Shown piece by piece: positions 24,014 through 36,375 of a stretch of DNA of 64,000 nucleotides. Numbering within the stretch: position 1 is the stretch's first letter; each line of letters opens with the position of its first letter. A model generated the notes under the pieces. The model did not search any database and was not told the DNA's origin. It worked only from the letters and a program-made list of their open reading frames with translations. The position numbers and the translations under genes are program-made. The DNA is taken from assembly GCF_011075055.1 (NCBI RefSeq), contig NC_058152.1, forward strand, positions 7,936,001-8,000,000, in the 5' to 3' direction. Source of the DNA: Mangifera indica. Its lineage: Eukaryota > Streptophyta > Magnoliopsida > Sapindales > Anacardiaceae.

Positions 24014-24700
24014 CCTTGAGGAGTTGTTACCTCTTGAGCTTGGTTTTGATGCTACCCAAGAGCAAAATAATACCTTTAATAAGTACCTTGATGACTCTAT
24101 GGAAGTACAGTGCCTCATGCTGACTTCCATGTCGCCTAAACTTAAAACAAAGGAAGAAATGGATGCTCGGTCCATACTTTCACACCTTTAAGAGTTATAT
24201 GACATTCGTGTAAAGGCTGAATAATATGATGTGCCAAGTACATTGTTTGATTATAACTCTCTGATGGAAGACAAGATGGTTTTCATATGGTCAAGATGAT
24301 TGGCTGCATTAAGCGATTGGTAAGCTTGGACTTCATCATGGACAATGAGCTTGCCATTGACCTGGTGGTAAAATCTCTCTTTAAATTGTGAGCTAATTTT
24401 ATTATGAATTTTAACTTGAACAAAAATGAGAAAACCCTTGAGGAACTGTTGTATAAGCTTAGGATTGTTGAACAAGATGTATGAAAGGTAGCTTCGACTA
24501 ATGTTCTTATGGTTGAAGCCTAAACACCAATAATCAAAGTCAAGGCTAAACTTAAGCCTAAAGCAAGCAGCAACATAATACTGTTACTTAGCTATATGTG
24601 GTATGGGGGAGGGAAAAGTTGCCTACTTCTATGGTGGCAAGATAGATCATTAGAGTAGACATTACAAAGCCTTTTTAGAGAACAAAAAAAAAAAAAAAAA
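24014..24700 (+). pseudogene. Copia gag, resumed after the Gypsy insertion
   Basis: Plus-strand reading gives LELGFDATQEQNNTFNKYLD, then EEMDARSILSHL, then (24290-24480) IGCIKRLVSLDFIMDNELAI and NLNKNEKTLEELLYKL. This is the UBN2-type gag order seen in the minus-strand relative. A frameshift lies between 24190 and 24290, and there are in-frame stops. A 17- to 18-base A run near 24680 interrupts the basic region after gag. Confidence 0.78.
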
Positions 24701-25159
24701 GGCAACTAAAGTCTCTACTTTAAGTATGTTTATCATTGAGATAAACTATTTTTTTCGTTCATCATAGGTTGTAGACATAGGATACGGTTCTTATATTTGT
24801 TTTGATATACAAGAACTGCGACAAAGTAAATTGCTCGCCAAGTGAGAGGTTGACCTACATGCTAGAAATAGAGCACACATTATCGCATTAGTTGTAATAA
24901 ATTATTATCTTAGCGTACGCACTAGTATAGTTTTAGAATTAAAAAATTGTTATTATGTCCTTTCTGTTTCTAGAAACTTAGTTTCCGTGTTTATTTTGGA
25001 CAATGAATGATATTGATTTTTTATTAATGGTAGTATTATAACCATCAACTTAAATAATATTCTCTATGAAACAACTAAATTTCATAATCATTTATATATT
25101 CTAAAATTGGTTAATAAAATTTTCAACGTAAAAAATAATAAACGATTGAAATGGAATAA

Positions 25160-25800
25160 TATGAATACCATATATCTATGGCATTGCACGCTAAGCTACA
25201 TAGGACTGAAACATATATCAAGACTTCTTGAAAAAAGGGTCTTATAACCATTTGACTTATAATGAATGCAAATCGTGTCTATTGGGTAAGATGATCAAAG
25301 CATCATTCACTAGACATGGTTAAATGATGATTGAACTATTAAGAATCATACATAGCGATATGTGTAGGCCTATAATAATGCATAGTAGATATAGGGAAAC
25401 CTACTTTGTTATATTTATTGATAACTTTAGTAGATATGGTTATGTGATTTTGATTAAACACAAGTCTGAATGTTTTGATAAATTCAAAAAATTCAAGAAC
25501 AAAGTGGAAAAGTAGTTTGGGAAACAAGTTAAAGTCCTCTGAAGCAATTAAAAAGGTGAATACCTGAGTGTTGAATTCAAAGTATACCTAAAAGAAAAAT
25601 GGATAGTATATCAACTCATTCCTATTGGTACATCACAACATAATGGTTTATTTGAATAGAGGAATATGACCTTGATGGAAATGGCCAGGTCTATGATGAG
25701 TTTCATCGATCTGCCTATGTTTTATTGGGGTCATGCCTTAGAAATTGTAGTCTATACACTGAACTATATCCTAACTAAATCTGTGGATAAAACTCTATAT
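25160..25800 (+). pseudogene. Copia pre-integrase and integrase core, decayed
   Basis: Weak pre-integrase similarity lies at 25160-25320. From 25324 the rve core reads ELLRIIHSDMCRPI, then TYFVIFIDNFSRYGYVILIKHKSECFDKFK. Degraded SDYRGEY-type and HNG-type segments follow to about 25700 with stops. The order and wording match the minus-strand Copia at 3900-4760. Confidence 0.78.
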
Positions 25801-26149
25801 GAGTTATAGACTGGGTGAAAACCTAATCTAAATTAGATGAAGATTTGGGGTTATAAAGTTTATGTCAAGAAATTGACTTCGAATAAGTTGAGCAATAAGT
25901 CTAAAAAGTGTATCTTTGTGTGATACTTGAAAGTTACCAAAAGATACTATTTTTGCTTCTTAGAAAAGCAAAATGTCTTTATTGTTTAGACTAACATGTT
26001 TCTTGAGAAGAAATTTATTCTTAAGAAAACCAATGGGAGAATACTATAGTTGTTAGATAAGACGATATGTCATCATAGACGGTTGATCATGATGAGGAAG
26101 TTCCTCCACTTCAAGTAGAATAACTTTAGTGCACATAAGAGTTACATAG

Positions 26150-27660
26150 GTTTACATGAGTACATCATGAGCCAAAGATATTTGGTTTTCTCTTGACTCA
26201 ATATGGTGACTTGTTGGTCATCCACGATGATAAACTTAAAACCTACAACAAGGTTATTGCAAGTCCAAATTTTGATAGATGGTTGGATGCCATGAAATCT
26301 GAAATAGACTTTATGTAATAGAATCAAGTATGGATTTTGGTGGACATACCTGAAAGGATAAAACCCATAGGGTACAAATAGGTTTTCAAAAAGAAAATCG
26401 ATATAAAAAGTGATGTGCATACCTATAAAGCACAATTGGTTGCCAAAAGTTTCACTCGAAAGTATGACATTGACTATGATGAAACCTTTTTACCAATTAT
26501 GATACTTTAGTCTATTAGGATTATGCTTGCTAAAGCTGCATATTATGATTATGAAATCTTACAAATGGATGCCAAGGCTACCTTTTTGAATTGACGCAAC
26601 GTGATGGTTTTGTTTTTACTAGATAGGCAGATAAAGTATGCAAGCTATAAAAGTCCATTTATGAACTTAAACAAAGTTCAAGGAGTGGGAATATTCGTTT
26701 TGATGAAGTTATTCGATAAAAAGGTCAGTAGGAGTATAATAGCATTTATGATATTATATGTTGATGATATCTTGATTATTGGAAATAACATACTGAACTT
26801 GCAATCAGCAAAAGCTTAGTTATCCAAGTGTTTCTCCATGAAAGATTTAAGAGAGGCAGCCTACATTCTTGGTATTAAAATTTACCTAGATAGAAAGCGT
26901 AAATTGCTAAGTCTAAGTTAAAGCATATATATAAATAAGATTCAATATGAAAAAATTCAAGAAAATGATTTTTATGTATGCCCCACGGATTATATCTTTC
27001 AAAAGATAGGTGTCTAAGTACACAATCTGAGAGAGATAAGATGAGTAAGATCCCATATGCCTTAACTGTAAGACTAATCATATATGTCATGCTATGTATG
27101 AGGATTGATATCTCATACGCTTTGAGTGTTTGTAATAGATATCAATCTAATCCAAGTGAAAAACACTAGATAATTATCAAAAACATCCTAAAGTACCTAA
27201 AAAGGGCTATGGATGAGTTCTTGGTTTATAGAAGAGAATCTGAACTCACTATTAGAGGCTATAGTGATGCTAATTTTCAAACTGATCAAGATGATTACAA
27301 ATCTCAATCAAGGTTTGTGTTTTGTTTGAATGGTGGTATAGTTTGTTGGGAAAACTCCAAGTATAGTGGTTAATTTTACAACAAAGTCCGAGTACATTAC
27401 TTTCTTAGAAGTGACAAAAGAGGTTGTATGGATCAAGAAGTTCGTAACTAAACTTGAAGTGGTTTCAAGCATTGCCGAACTAATTGAGCTTTATTGTGAC
27501 AACAATATAATGATTGCTCAGACAAAGAAACTACAGTCTCATCAGAGGTCCAAGCACATACTTAGATGATATCATCTGATTCAAGAGATTATTCAACCAA
27601 GTAACATACATATAACAAAGATTGATATAGATGATAATTTGGCTGACTTACTAATAAAGT
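26150..27660 (+). pseudogene. Copia reverse transcriptase and RNase H, decayed
   Basis: Reverse transcriptase begins near 26300 (KPIGYK*VFKKKID-like, with a stop). It shows LQMDAKATFLN near 26560 and an intact catalytic box ILYVDDILIIGN at about 26750-26785, then FSMKDLREAAYILGIKI near 26835. RNase H includes TKSEYITFLEVTKEVVWIKKF (27380-27440) and ELIELYCDNNIMIAQ (27475-27520). Stops and shifts are frequent. The YVDD box is better preserved than in the minus-strand copy, but no complete frame exists. Confidence 0.82.
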
Positions 27661-27733
27661 CTCTGTTGCAGTAGAAGCATGATAGACATATAGCCAAATT
27701 TCGCATTAAATATATGATCGATTGTTTATAGTG

Positions 27734-27745
27734 TAAGTGGGAAAT
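27734..27745 (+). other. Polypurine tract before the Copia 3' LTR
   Basis: AAGTGGGAAAT directly precedes the LTR start TGTTAAAGTAGG at 27746. It is the expected Copia plus-strand primer. Confidence 0.7.
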
Positions 27746-30700
27746 TGTTAAAGTAGGTGCTCTAAAACCAATTGTATTTGACATTTGTGGATGTAGTTTT
27801 ATGTTAATCATTAAAGAAAGGATTTACTGCCATTTGATTCATATATGTTTTAACTATATGATCCTATAAATAACATATCTTTATAATAGTATAACTTTGA
27901 TGAAAGGATCAGATGATTGATCATGAGAACCCTATATACATATTAAATGGTCAGTCTAGATATTTCTAGAATCTTGACATTACAATGAATAATGGCACAT
28001 GCAATGATGATGAGATTATCATTGTATTTGAGCGACCTCACCAAAAGTGATGATAGTTCTCACATGTCAAAGTTATTAGAGATAGCTTGGTGTAACATAT
28101 AAGTTCACATTATAAACATGTTCATTGGACTGACCTAACCAAAAGATACCCATATGGATGGTTGTTCTAGTGTTTATGGAATAAATCCTCTTAATACCAT
28201 GTATGCATGTGATCTTTTAACTTAAGGTAGCCAAACCATCTCGTGTAAGGATCAGTATAGTTTGACATTATCCAATATGCTATCATAATTAGGGTAACTA
28301 TAAAGATAGTAATCGACCATATTGTGAGATAAATAGAGGTTATGGTTGATCATTAAAGGATTCGCTACTCCTAAACATAAGAGTGAAGGATCAAATGGGC
28401 TAAGAGGGAGGTGAATTAGGCAATCTAAAACAATCTTTGCCAAATTAAAAAATTAAAACCAATTTATTCAATTTAATGAATGTTGACTATTTTTAATGCA
28501 ATTTATGAGAATGACAAGAGATATTTCAAATAATCAATATAATCAAAATAACATAACACAAAATATAAGTTTAAGGGATGAAAAAATGAAACACACAATA
28601 TACAGTGGTTCAACACAACTTGACCTACATCCATTTCTCTATGCTATCTCCCTTGAAGTATTCAACTAATCCTTGGTTGACAAAACCCCAAACAAGCTCT
28701 TCTTTACAACAAAAATAGCTTCCAAAGTGTTATTAACCTTTACAAGTGCTAGAACTCAATTTCTCTTACTGAAAATTTTCAAGTCTTTTCAAAAGTGAAC
28801 CTCACTCTTTTATAGTGTGAATTTTTGTATGAATTCGAGATATAATCTCTTTAAAAAAGTGTATATGAAAATTTAAGCTTAGTACAACCCAATACATATA
28901 AAATCAAAAAGTGTATAAGCAAGAGTTTTGAATAGAGAAAAAGATTTGCAAGTGAATAGTTCAAAATTGATTTGCTCTCACATATATGAAAGTTCTTAGT
29001 GGCAAAAGTCCATCCTAAATGGATTTGATTGGGTTAAGATAGGGGAAAATGAGGAAAGTTACTGTTGTGCACAAAACTAGCTGTTTTAATTTTTCAAAAA
29101 ATGTAAAATTCAGTTGACAAAATGTAATTCGATCAACTAAATGTGATGTGACACTACACATTAGAAAATTCATAACACAATTTAGTTAATCGAAAAAAAA
29201 TTTAGTCAATTAAGTTTCTGAAAGCCAAAATACATAGCTTTTGGATAATTTGGAAGCTGCCATCAAAGAATTCGACTGGTAAAATTTGGTCAACCAAATT
29301 TTATTGCAAGTTTAACCCTAAAACTTTGAAAAGTGACAACTTAACCTATCTTGGAAAACTCTTTCAAAAACAATTTTCAGATATGCAATTTTAGTCCACA
29401 AAACTTCATAACTTCAAATGAGTTATCGAAATTTAATAAAAATTTGGCTTAACTCAATAAGTTTGAAAAAAAAACATGTTAACCTAAAATTTTAAAAGAT
29501 TGGAAAAGGTCAATTTAACCTTTCTTAGGAAAACTTATTCAAACCTTAAATTGAGATATGATATTTTAGTTCACAAAACTTTATAATTTCAAATAGGGCA
29601 TTGGAATTTGTTAAAAATCGATTTAAGTCATTCAGTTTTAAAAATGACACTATAACCCCAAAGTATGAAAGATATGTAACAAATTTTTGTGAAAGCTTTC
29701 ACTTGCAAATAAATATTTTAATCAAAACAAATGCTTCAAGATTGCATCTACCAAAACTTGAATTTTTCTTCAAATCTTCAAGAATTATTCACTGAGTCTT
29801 GCCTTTCATTTCCATTTTGATACTCCTTCAAGTGTATTAGGTAAATTCTTGCAATCTAAACTTACATTCAAATAAAGTCATTAATCAATATGCTTAGGGA
29901 CATATTAGTTTGTTTTCATCAAATTAAGAGCATAATGATTCTTTGAGTCAATAAAGAAAATATATCTTACATAAGAATATTAAATAACATCCATGACTGC
30001 TTAAATCTGTGGCCACAATGGGATAAGGTTATAGCCTATTCCATGTTAGTTAGTGATGTCTATTATTTCATACTGAGGAACTATCAGCCTGATAAAGAGT
30101 TTATAAGTCATACACATATAAGAGTTAAATCAAACTTAGAGGTGAGGATTATTTGTTGACAATTTTGGTATTTAGGGTCGAGACAGAGACTACAAATAGA
30201 CTAGGTCTGCCTAATGAGGTTGATAGGACTTGGTTTGACCATGTCTTGACTAAGTGTACACCCATGCACTTAATGTGCCAATCGTTCATTTGGTGGGAAA
30301 GGTCTTGACCATGCAAATGTATAATGCCAACACCATGAATAAAAAGGCATGTCGACCGGCATACACATGGTGTCGGCCATGCAAGCTTTTTGACCATAAC
30401 ATTGACACATACATGTGATGCCATCCATGCAAATGATTTGATGGATAATGATTATGCATGTTTGCATGTCAGTCGTGTAGGCTTGGAATTTCAACCGTGC
30501 TCAAACACCTTATACATATATAAAACATGCTCTTTCACGTAAAAAAGAAATGATATAACAAACTGAAAACCTAGTTTCTACTAAGTTTCTCTCCTTCCTA
30601 TGAGTATCGTGAATCCAATCGAAAGCCTTAGCAGCTCTTCATCTGGATTTTCTCATCTTTGTTTATATTCCATGTGGATACCAAAGCACCACTTCGTGAG

Positions 30701-30907
30701 GGTTGGATAACGTTTTCTCTAAAGTCATGTAAAGTTTTGAAAGAGCCATTAACACAAGTGTAAATCTAAAAGACCCTATGATTGTTCTACATATTCATGC
30801 ATTTTATGTCTAAAACGGGTATCCTAACTAGGGTTTTAGGTTTGCTTAATTTTTAAAATTTTAAATTTTACTATGCTACCAGTTATTGGTGCTCTAAAAA
30901 TCCTACA
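27746..30907 (+). repeat. 3' LTR of the plus-strand Copia, with insertion
   Basis: Starts TGTTAAAG and ends CTACA at 30907. Without the inserted block at about 28384-29951 it is about 1.59 kb, close to the 1.67 kb LTR at 474-2146, which it matches in inverted orientation throughout. Confidence 0.85.
28384..29951. mobile_element. Unclassified 1.57 kb repeat inserted in the LTR
   Basis: LTR similarity stops after CTAAACATAAG (28383) and resumes with AAAATATATCT near 29958. The insert opens with GGATCAAATGGGCTAAGAGG and ends near ATGATTCTTTGAGTC. It has no recognisable protein, no clear inverted ends and only a weak flank match (ATAAG/ATAAAG). Inside, a block at about 29313-29480 is repeated imperfectly at about 29483-29655. 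Openings of this type recur in plant genomic DNA, but I cannot assign a class. Confidence 0.6.
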
Positions 30908-32469
30908 ACAAGATCCACTGATGACCGGTTAACCTAACCTATTTACAGTTAACTGTCAATGGGTAGTTGGTAAGAGTTGAGGTAGCAGTTAAGGATATAT
31001 TTAAATGTCCTAAAACTTAGAAATTGCTTCCCAAGAAAAAAGAATTATAGAATGTGATTTTTCTCTATTTTTCTCCTCCCACAAGAGCAAATAAACAACC
31101 TCCTAACACATAATTTAGAAATATATCAACAAAGGGAAAATTATGTTATGGAATATATTAATTATCAAACTTGGATTGCATTCAAACTGCATTCGTTATC
31201 AACACAAACAGATTCAAAAGCCAAGTATGTGATTTACAATAATTTAATTTTATAGAATTGGCATGATTGTATCCAAAATTAATTTTCTATTTTACATTTA
31301 CCATAGGGTTTGGCATACTCACTTTCTTGTAGATTTAGATATGTGTAATGCATGTTTTGTCCTCCTCTTGAATCATATGTTTGTAGGAATTTTGATAAAC
31401 CTTCATAAGGATCTATGCATGATTGTTTAGTCTGTAGAGTGAAAATTGCGTCATCCTTTAATCTTAGGCTACTATTTTTTATTTGTAAGCCTATTATATT
31501 TTTTATTTAATGTGAATTTTAATTAACAGAAAAAACTTATGATAAAAACACTAAAAAAAATTGTATACAATTTAGTAGTTGATTTTTTAAGTTTTAAATT
31601 AAAGTTAAATTACTTATATACTCTTATATTAAAATTAAAATGACAAAAATAATCTTGTCATAAGAGTGAAATAACCAAAACACCATAGGAAATAGTTTAA
31701 AAATTATAAACAATCGTCTTTCTAGAAATGGTAAAATATTGCTCCCATAGTTCAAAAGAAAGAATAAGAAAATGAACGAGTAATTATGGATTCAAATTAC
31801 AGATATAATGCATATAAAATCATAGGTACCTTTGGAGCAAGAATTGAAACGTAATAGCATAATTTGAACTAACATATGAGTTCATGATAAACAAATGGCG
31901 ATATTTCATCCTAAATTATCACTAACTTGACCTATCCAAAGTTGGTATAATAAAATATTTAATTAGTATCATTTCATCTCAACTTAATCAATTCAACCAA
32001 TTTTCATTAATTCCATAAATGGAGAAATTTCGCTTTTACCATAAGCAACCTTTTTTTTTCTCTGTTAATTTCTAATTTTTCAAAAATGGTGAAACTATAA
32101 ACAATCGTCGACAATAGAATGATACTTAGAGAGAAATTATATCTTTCCCTTGATCAGATCAAACAATGAAAATCCATAAATAAAACTTAACCGAGCAGCT
32201 TAATCAATGAAACTCAACCATTACATGCACAATATTGTTTCATTAGAATAAAAAAACAAAGAGAAATATAGAAAAGAGAAAAGATGACAATGGTAGAAAG
32301 CAATATAATATGGCAATAAGCCTCGTGAAGCAATGAAGACCGGGGACAGAGCCTTAGTCATGGCTTTGGTTGGCCAGTTTCCATTAGATTATGACTTGGT
32401 TGTATAGTGTAGTCATGGCAACCAAGTTCAGTAATCATGCAAGGCAGTGAAATGGCCTAATTAAGGCAC
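30908..32469. other. Spacer without recognisable genes
   Basis: AT-rich sequence between the Copia end and the next element's target duplication. I find no coding similarity, RNA gene or clear repeat. It could be old intergenic DNA or an unrecognisable repeat. Confidence 0.5.
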
Positions 32470-32474
32470 TAAAG

Positions 32475-33262
32475 TGATAGAGGTATTTTGGGAGCATCGA
32501 GTCATCAAGAAGATTTGCCATACATTTCGATCGGGCCAATTACGAGGAGGCAAGCTAAGAAAGTGCAATAGACCTTAGTAGGACTTATGAAGGGCTTAAA
32601 GACTAAAACCAACTCACTCAAGGAGGATTGGATGCTTGAAGGATCCAATAGAGAGGTCACCCTGATTCAAGCCTAAGCTTATGACAAAATCTAATCCAAG
32701 CAAGTAAATAGACTTTGAACAACCATAATTTTTGATCCAGAAGGAGTTACAGTGCCTATAATATATCAATACAAAGCTCATTTTAAGCTCTATAAAACAA
32801 CCACTTTGCAAGTTGTACCTGATTTGTAAGCCCAAGTAAAGGTCATTTCAATGTGCATTAGGTAGTTTTGGTCTTGTTTATGACTGGGCTTGACTTTATT
32901 GAGCCAATTGACATATTTCCTTTTAATTTAATTAGTGTTTTGGGTAGTTAATTAGGTAATAGGCTTGGGAAGTTTGGAAGTCTATTGGGTCATGGGTAGT
33001 TTTAAGGTTAAGTTGTCATTGTACTATAAAAAACTTTTTTTTTCATGAAAGGATCTTTTGGTCGACTTTGCATACTATTACATTACCAATTTTTGAACTT
33101 ATCAAGATTCATCTTGTGGTGTTCACCATTATGATGCCAAGGTTCGTTTGATTCTATATCAATTCAGGTCAAGGTTCATTTCAATGACAAAATAGATTTA
33201 ATCCTAGGGGAAATATCTTTTTTAACGTTAAGTCTTGCGTCAAATCATCAAGGTTCACGTCA
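32475..33262 (+). repeat. 5' LTR of the chromovirus-like element
   Basis: 788 bp, starts TGATAGAGG and ends GTTCACGTCA. Its last 230 bp matches 39177-39405 closely. Confidence 0.82.
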
Positions 33263-33264
33263 GT

Positions 33265-33276
33265 TGGTATCAAAGT
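33265..33276 (+). other. Primer-binding site (tRNA-iMet type)
   Basis: TGGTATCAAAGT, 2 bp after the LTR end; close to TGGTATCAGAGC. Confidence 0.8.
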
Positions 33277-34590
33277 CGAGTTGAATCAGGTTTTGTATCT
33301 ATCCTTTCATGTATTTTTGATTTAGGGTTTCTTTTCTTGAATAGTCATGTATCTTAGAAATCTTTGAGTGTGTTCTTGATTTTGTTTTCTTTGTGAGTCT
33401 TAGGCCTTTATCTCCTTGCTTTATGGTCTAACATTTTGGGTGTCCTTGTGCTATTGAAATTCTTGAATTCTTGTTGAACCCTATATAGTTGAATTCTAGG
33501 TTGTGTAAGTGTCTAATTTTGTCTTCTTGATTAATCAAAAAAAAAAAAAGAGAAAAAATGAAAACAAAAAAAAGAAAAGAATTTGTATAAGGCTGAAAGT
33601 AATTTAAGATAAGGGTGGAGTGATCTTTTGATCTAGATTCAAACAAAACCTTTGGGGAATGAATTTTGGGTGCATGGGTTTTCTTGGATTCATGGGGAAG
33701 ATCTTATTGTTGCCGAAATTCAAGGGTTGTTCTTGGTTGAAATTATTGTTAAACTTATCAAACCCTTAAGAGATTCTTGTTTAAAAGAAAAAAAACAAAA
33801 ACAAAAAGAAAACTTTAGATTTGGGAATCTCTGAAATTGGGGAGAAAATTCTTGAATTAGTATTGCCTTGTTTCCATAAATCTTTAGGAGAAAGTCTTGT
33901 AATTGCCTAAGTTGGGAGATTGAGTTCTTGAATTGTTTCTAAAATCTTGAAATTCCTTAAAAATCTTGGAATTACTAGACTGGGAGATTAGTCCTTGGCT
34001 TATTTCCTTAATTGCCTTGAATTTCTTAGGAGAGAATTTTGTGTGATCTAAGGAATTTATTTTTTTATTATTTTGGCCAAATAGTATTTACAAAAAAATA
34101 CAATAAAAAAAAGCAAAAACAAAAAGTAAAAAAAATAAAAAATTAGTTAAAAAAAGAAAAAGCAGTAAAAAAAAAAAAGAAAAAACATAAAAAAAAGGAG
34201 AAAGTTGCATGCTTACCACCTTTGAATTTGATTTTTTTTATTCTTGTTATCTCTTTTGAATTTTCTTCTCTTTGATTATTCTTTCTTGTAGTGGTGTTTG
34301 TCTTTCTGATTCTAAAAATTTTCCTTATTCTTGAATCTTAGCTTTTTTTTTCTTGTAGAGTAGTAGATAATCGTAACATAACCTAGGTTGACTAGTGGTT
34401 ATTTGTCACAAGTACCATATTGATTTGTTATACAAAAAAAAATTCAAATTATAGAGTGAGAGAGAATATTAGAGTGAAAACACGAGTGCAAGTGGAAACA
34501 CGTGAGGAAGTCTGTGAAGATTCTTATTTACAAACACCTTTTATTTTCTGAAATTATAACATAGTAGAATAAAAAAACACTAGTGTTATA
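33277..34590 (+). other. A-rich leader of the chromovirus-like element
   Basis: Non-coding. Low-complexity A-rich tracts lie at about 33535-33585 and 34085-34200, broken by scattered G and T. Confidence 0.65.
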
Positions 34591-34599
34591 GGAGATTGG

Positions 34600-36107
34600 G
34601 TAAAACCAAGGCTTTTGCATTGCAAGCGATCCAACAATAGTTTGAGCAACTTTTTAATGTAATAGAGAATGTTAATGATAGATTAAATAGGTTGGAGCAA
34701 CAACAGAGTGATAAAGGAGGAAGCAATACAACTAAGGGAAGAAGAAAAGCATTATCGATGAGAGATGAGGATAGGATAATTATCGATAGTGGGGATGATG
34801 AAATTAGTGATAGGCAGAACAATATTAATAGTAAGGGAGTCCATAGAAGTCATAGAAATAGTATGTACAAGGAGAATAGGCAAGGTGATAGTAGCCTCAG
34901 TAGTATTAAAATGAAAATTCCACATTTTCAGGGTAAAACCGATCTAAAAGCCTACCTTGATTGGGAGCAAAAGATAGATCAAGTTTTTGACATACATAGG
35001 TATTTTGAGGAGAAAAAAGTGAAGTTGGCTATTGTAGAATTCATTGATTATGCCAATATTTGGTAAAACCAGTTGCTAAAAAATAGACATAGGAATTTAG
35101 GTAGACCTATAGATACTTGGGATGATATGAAAAGTATAACAAGGTAGTATTTTGCTCCTAGCCATTACCATAGGGATTTACTTCAGAAGTTACAGGGGTT
35201 TAGGCAAAAGACCAAAAGTGTGGAAGACTATCACAAAGAAATAAAGATAGCTATGATTAGGGCTAATGTAGAGGAAGATAGAGAGACCACTATAGCTAGG
35301 TCTTTAAATGGGTTAAATATAGAAATAGAAAATATGGTAGAACTCCAACACTATGAAGAGCTAGAAGATTTGGTCCATATGGCGATGACAATAAAGAGAC
35401 CATTACAACAAAAGGGTAAAAGGGATATAGGGTTTTATTCTAGTTCTTGGAAACGAAGCGTGTCAAATAAAAAAGATAAGCCACCTTTTAAGCCAAAAAC
35501 CAAGTACTTTAAACCTAAGAGAAAATAGTCTAACCAAGAGAAGCCTAGTACTAAACCCGAACCACTGAAGAGAAACAATGAGATTAAATGTTTTAAGTGT
35601 TTGGGTAAAGGTCACATAGCCTCTCAATGTCTTAACAAACAAACCATAGTGTTGAAAGAAAATGGAGAGTATGAGATAGAGGAAGAATCTAGTGATGAGT
35701 CTATGCCACCATTAGAGGATGCTAGTGATGCAAAGTTAGAGTATACAGTAGAGGGTAAGACACTAGTGTCTAGGAGAACTTTAAGCTTACAATATAAGGA
35801 AGAAAATGATGAGTATAGAGAGAATATTTTTCATACTAGATGTCATGTGAAGGGTAGGCTATGTACTTTAATTATAGATATAGGTAGTTGCACGAATGTA
35901 ACCAATACCGAACTTGTAGAAAAACTTAGTTTAACCGCAACCAAACACTTTAGACCTTATAAGCTTCAGTGGTTGAATGACTATAAAGAAATTAGGGTGA
36001 ATAAACAAGTTATGGTGGCCTTGTCTGTAGGTAGGTATCAAGATGAGGTATTGTGTGATGTAATACCTATGCATGTTAGACACATCTTGTTAAAGAGACT
36101 ATGGTAG
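34600..36107 (+). pseudogene. Gypsy gag-protease with nonsense codons
   Basis: One frame runs from about 34600 to 36107 with stops near 35064, 35143 and 35526. Gag shows KIPHFQGKTDLKAYLDWEQK (about 34914-34973), then KSVEDYHKEIKIAMIRANV and ARSLNGLNIEIENMVELQHY. A CCHC zinc knuckle CFKCLGKGHIASQC is at about 35590-35630. Protease follows with RLCTLIIDIGSCTNVTNTEL near 35850-35910, where the active-site triplet reads DIGS. The Lys/Glu-rich linker after 36180 lies in a purine-rich stretch where the frame shifts. It would have formed the particle and processed it. Confidence 0.85.
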
Positions 36108-36375
36108 TATAACAGAAAGGTGACACATGACAGATTCAAAAATAGATACTTGTTCATGATGAGTAATAAACTCATCAGAGTTGTACCATTGTTACCAAAG
36201 AAGGTTTATAAGGATCAAGTGAAGAGAAGAAAGATGAATGAAGAAAAAAAAAGAAAGTGAGAATGAAAACAAAAGAAAAGAAAATATAAGTAAGGATAAG
36301 CGAAGAAAAAGTAAGGTCGAAAAGAGAGGAGAAGAAAAAGAGGGTGAACAATTCGACCATGAGAGAAAATAAGGA

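Larger units (their letters stand above)
10153..30907 (+). mobile_element. Ty1/Copia retrotransposon, plus strand, host of the Athila insertion
   Basis: The order is a 3'-terminal LTR piece (10153-10371), primer site (10373-10384), leader, gag, integrase, reverse transcriptase, RNase H, polypurine tract and full 3' LTR (27746-30907). The frame order is that of Copia (integrase before reverse transcriptase). A Gypsy element at 12342-24008 splits the start of gag, and removing it rejoins the two Copia halves. The LTR belongs to the same family as the minus-strand element on its left. No reading frame is intact. Confidence 0.85.

Noticed and set aside
33535..34200. A-rich tracts as LINE or SINE tails
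   Set aside because: They are scattered through the Gypsy leader and have no retroposon body attached.
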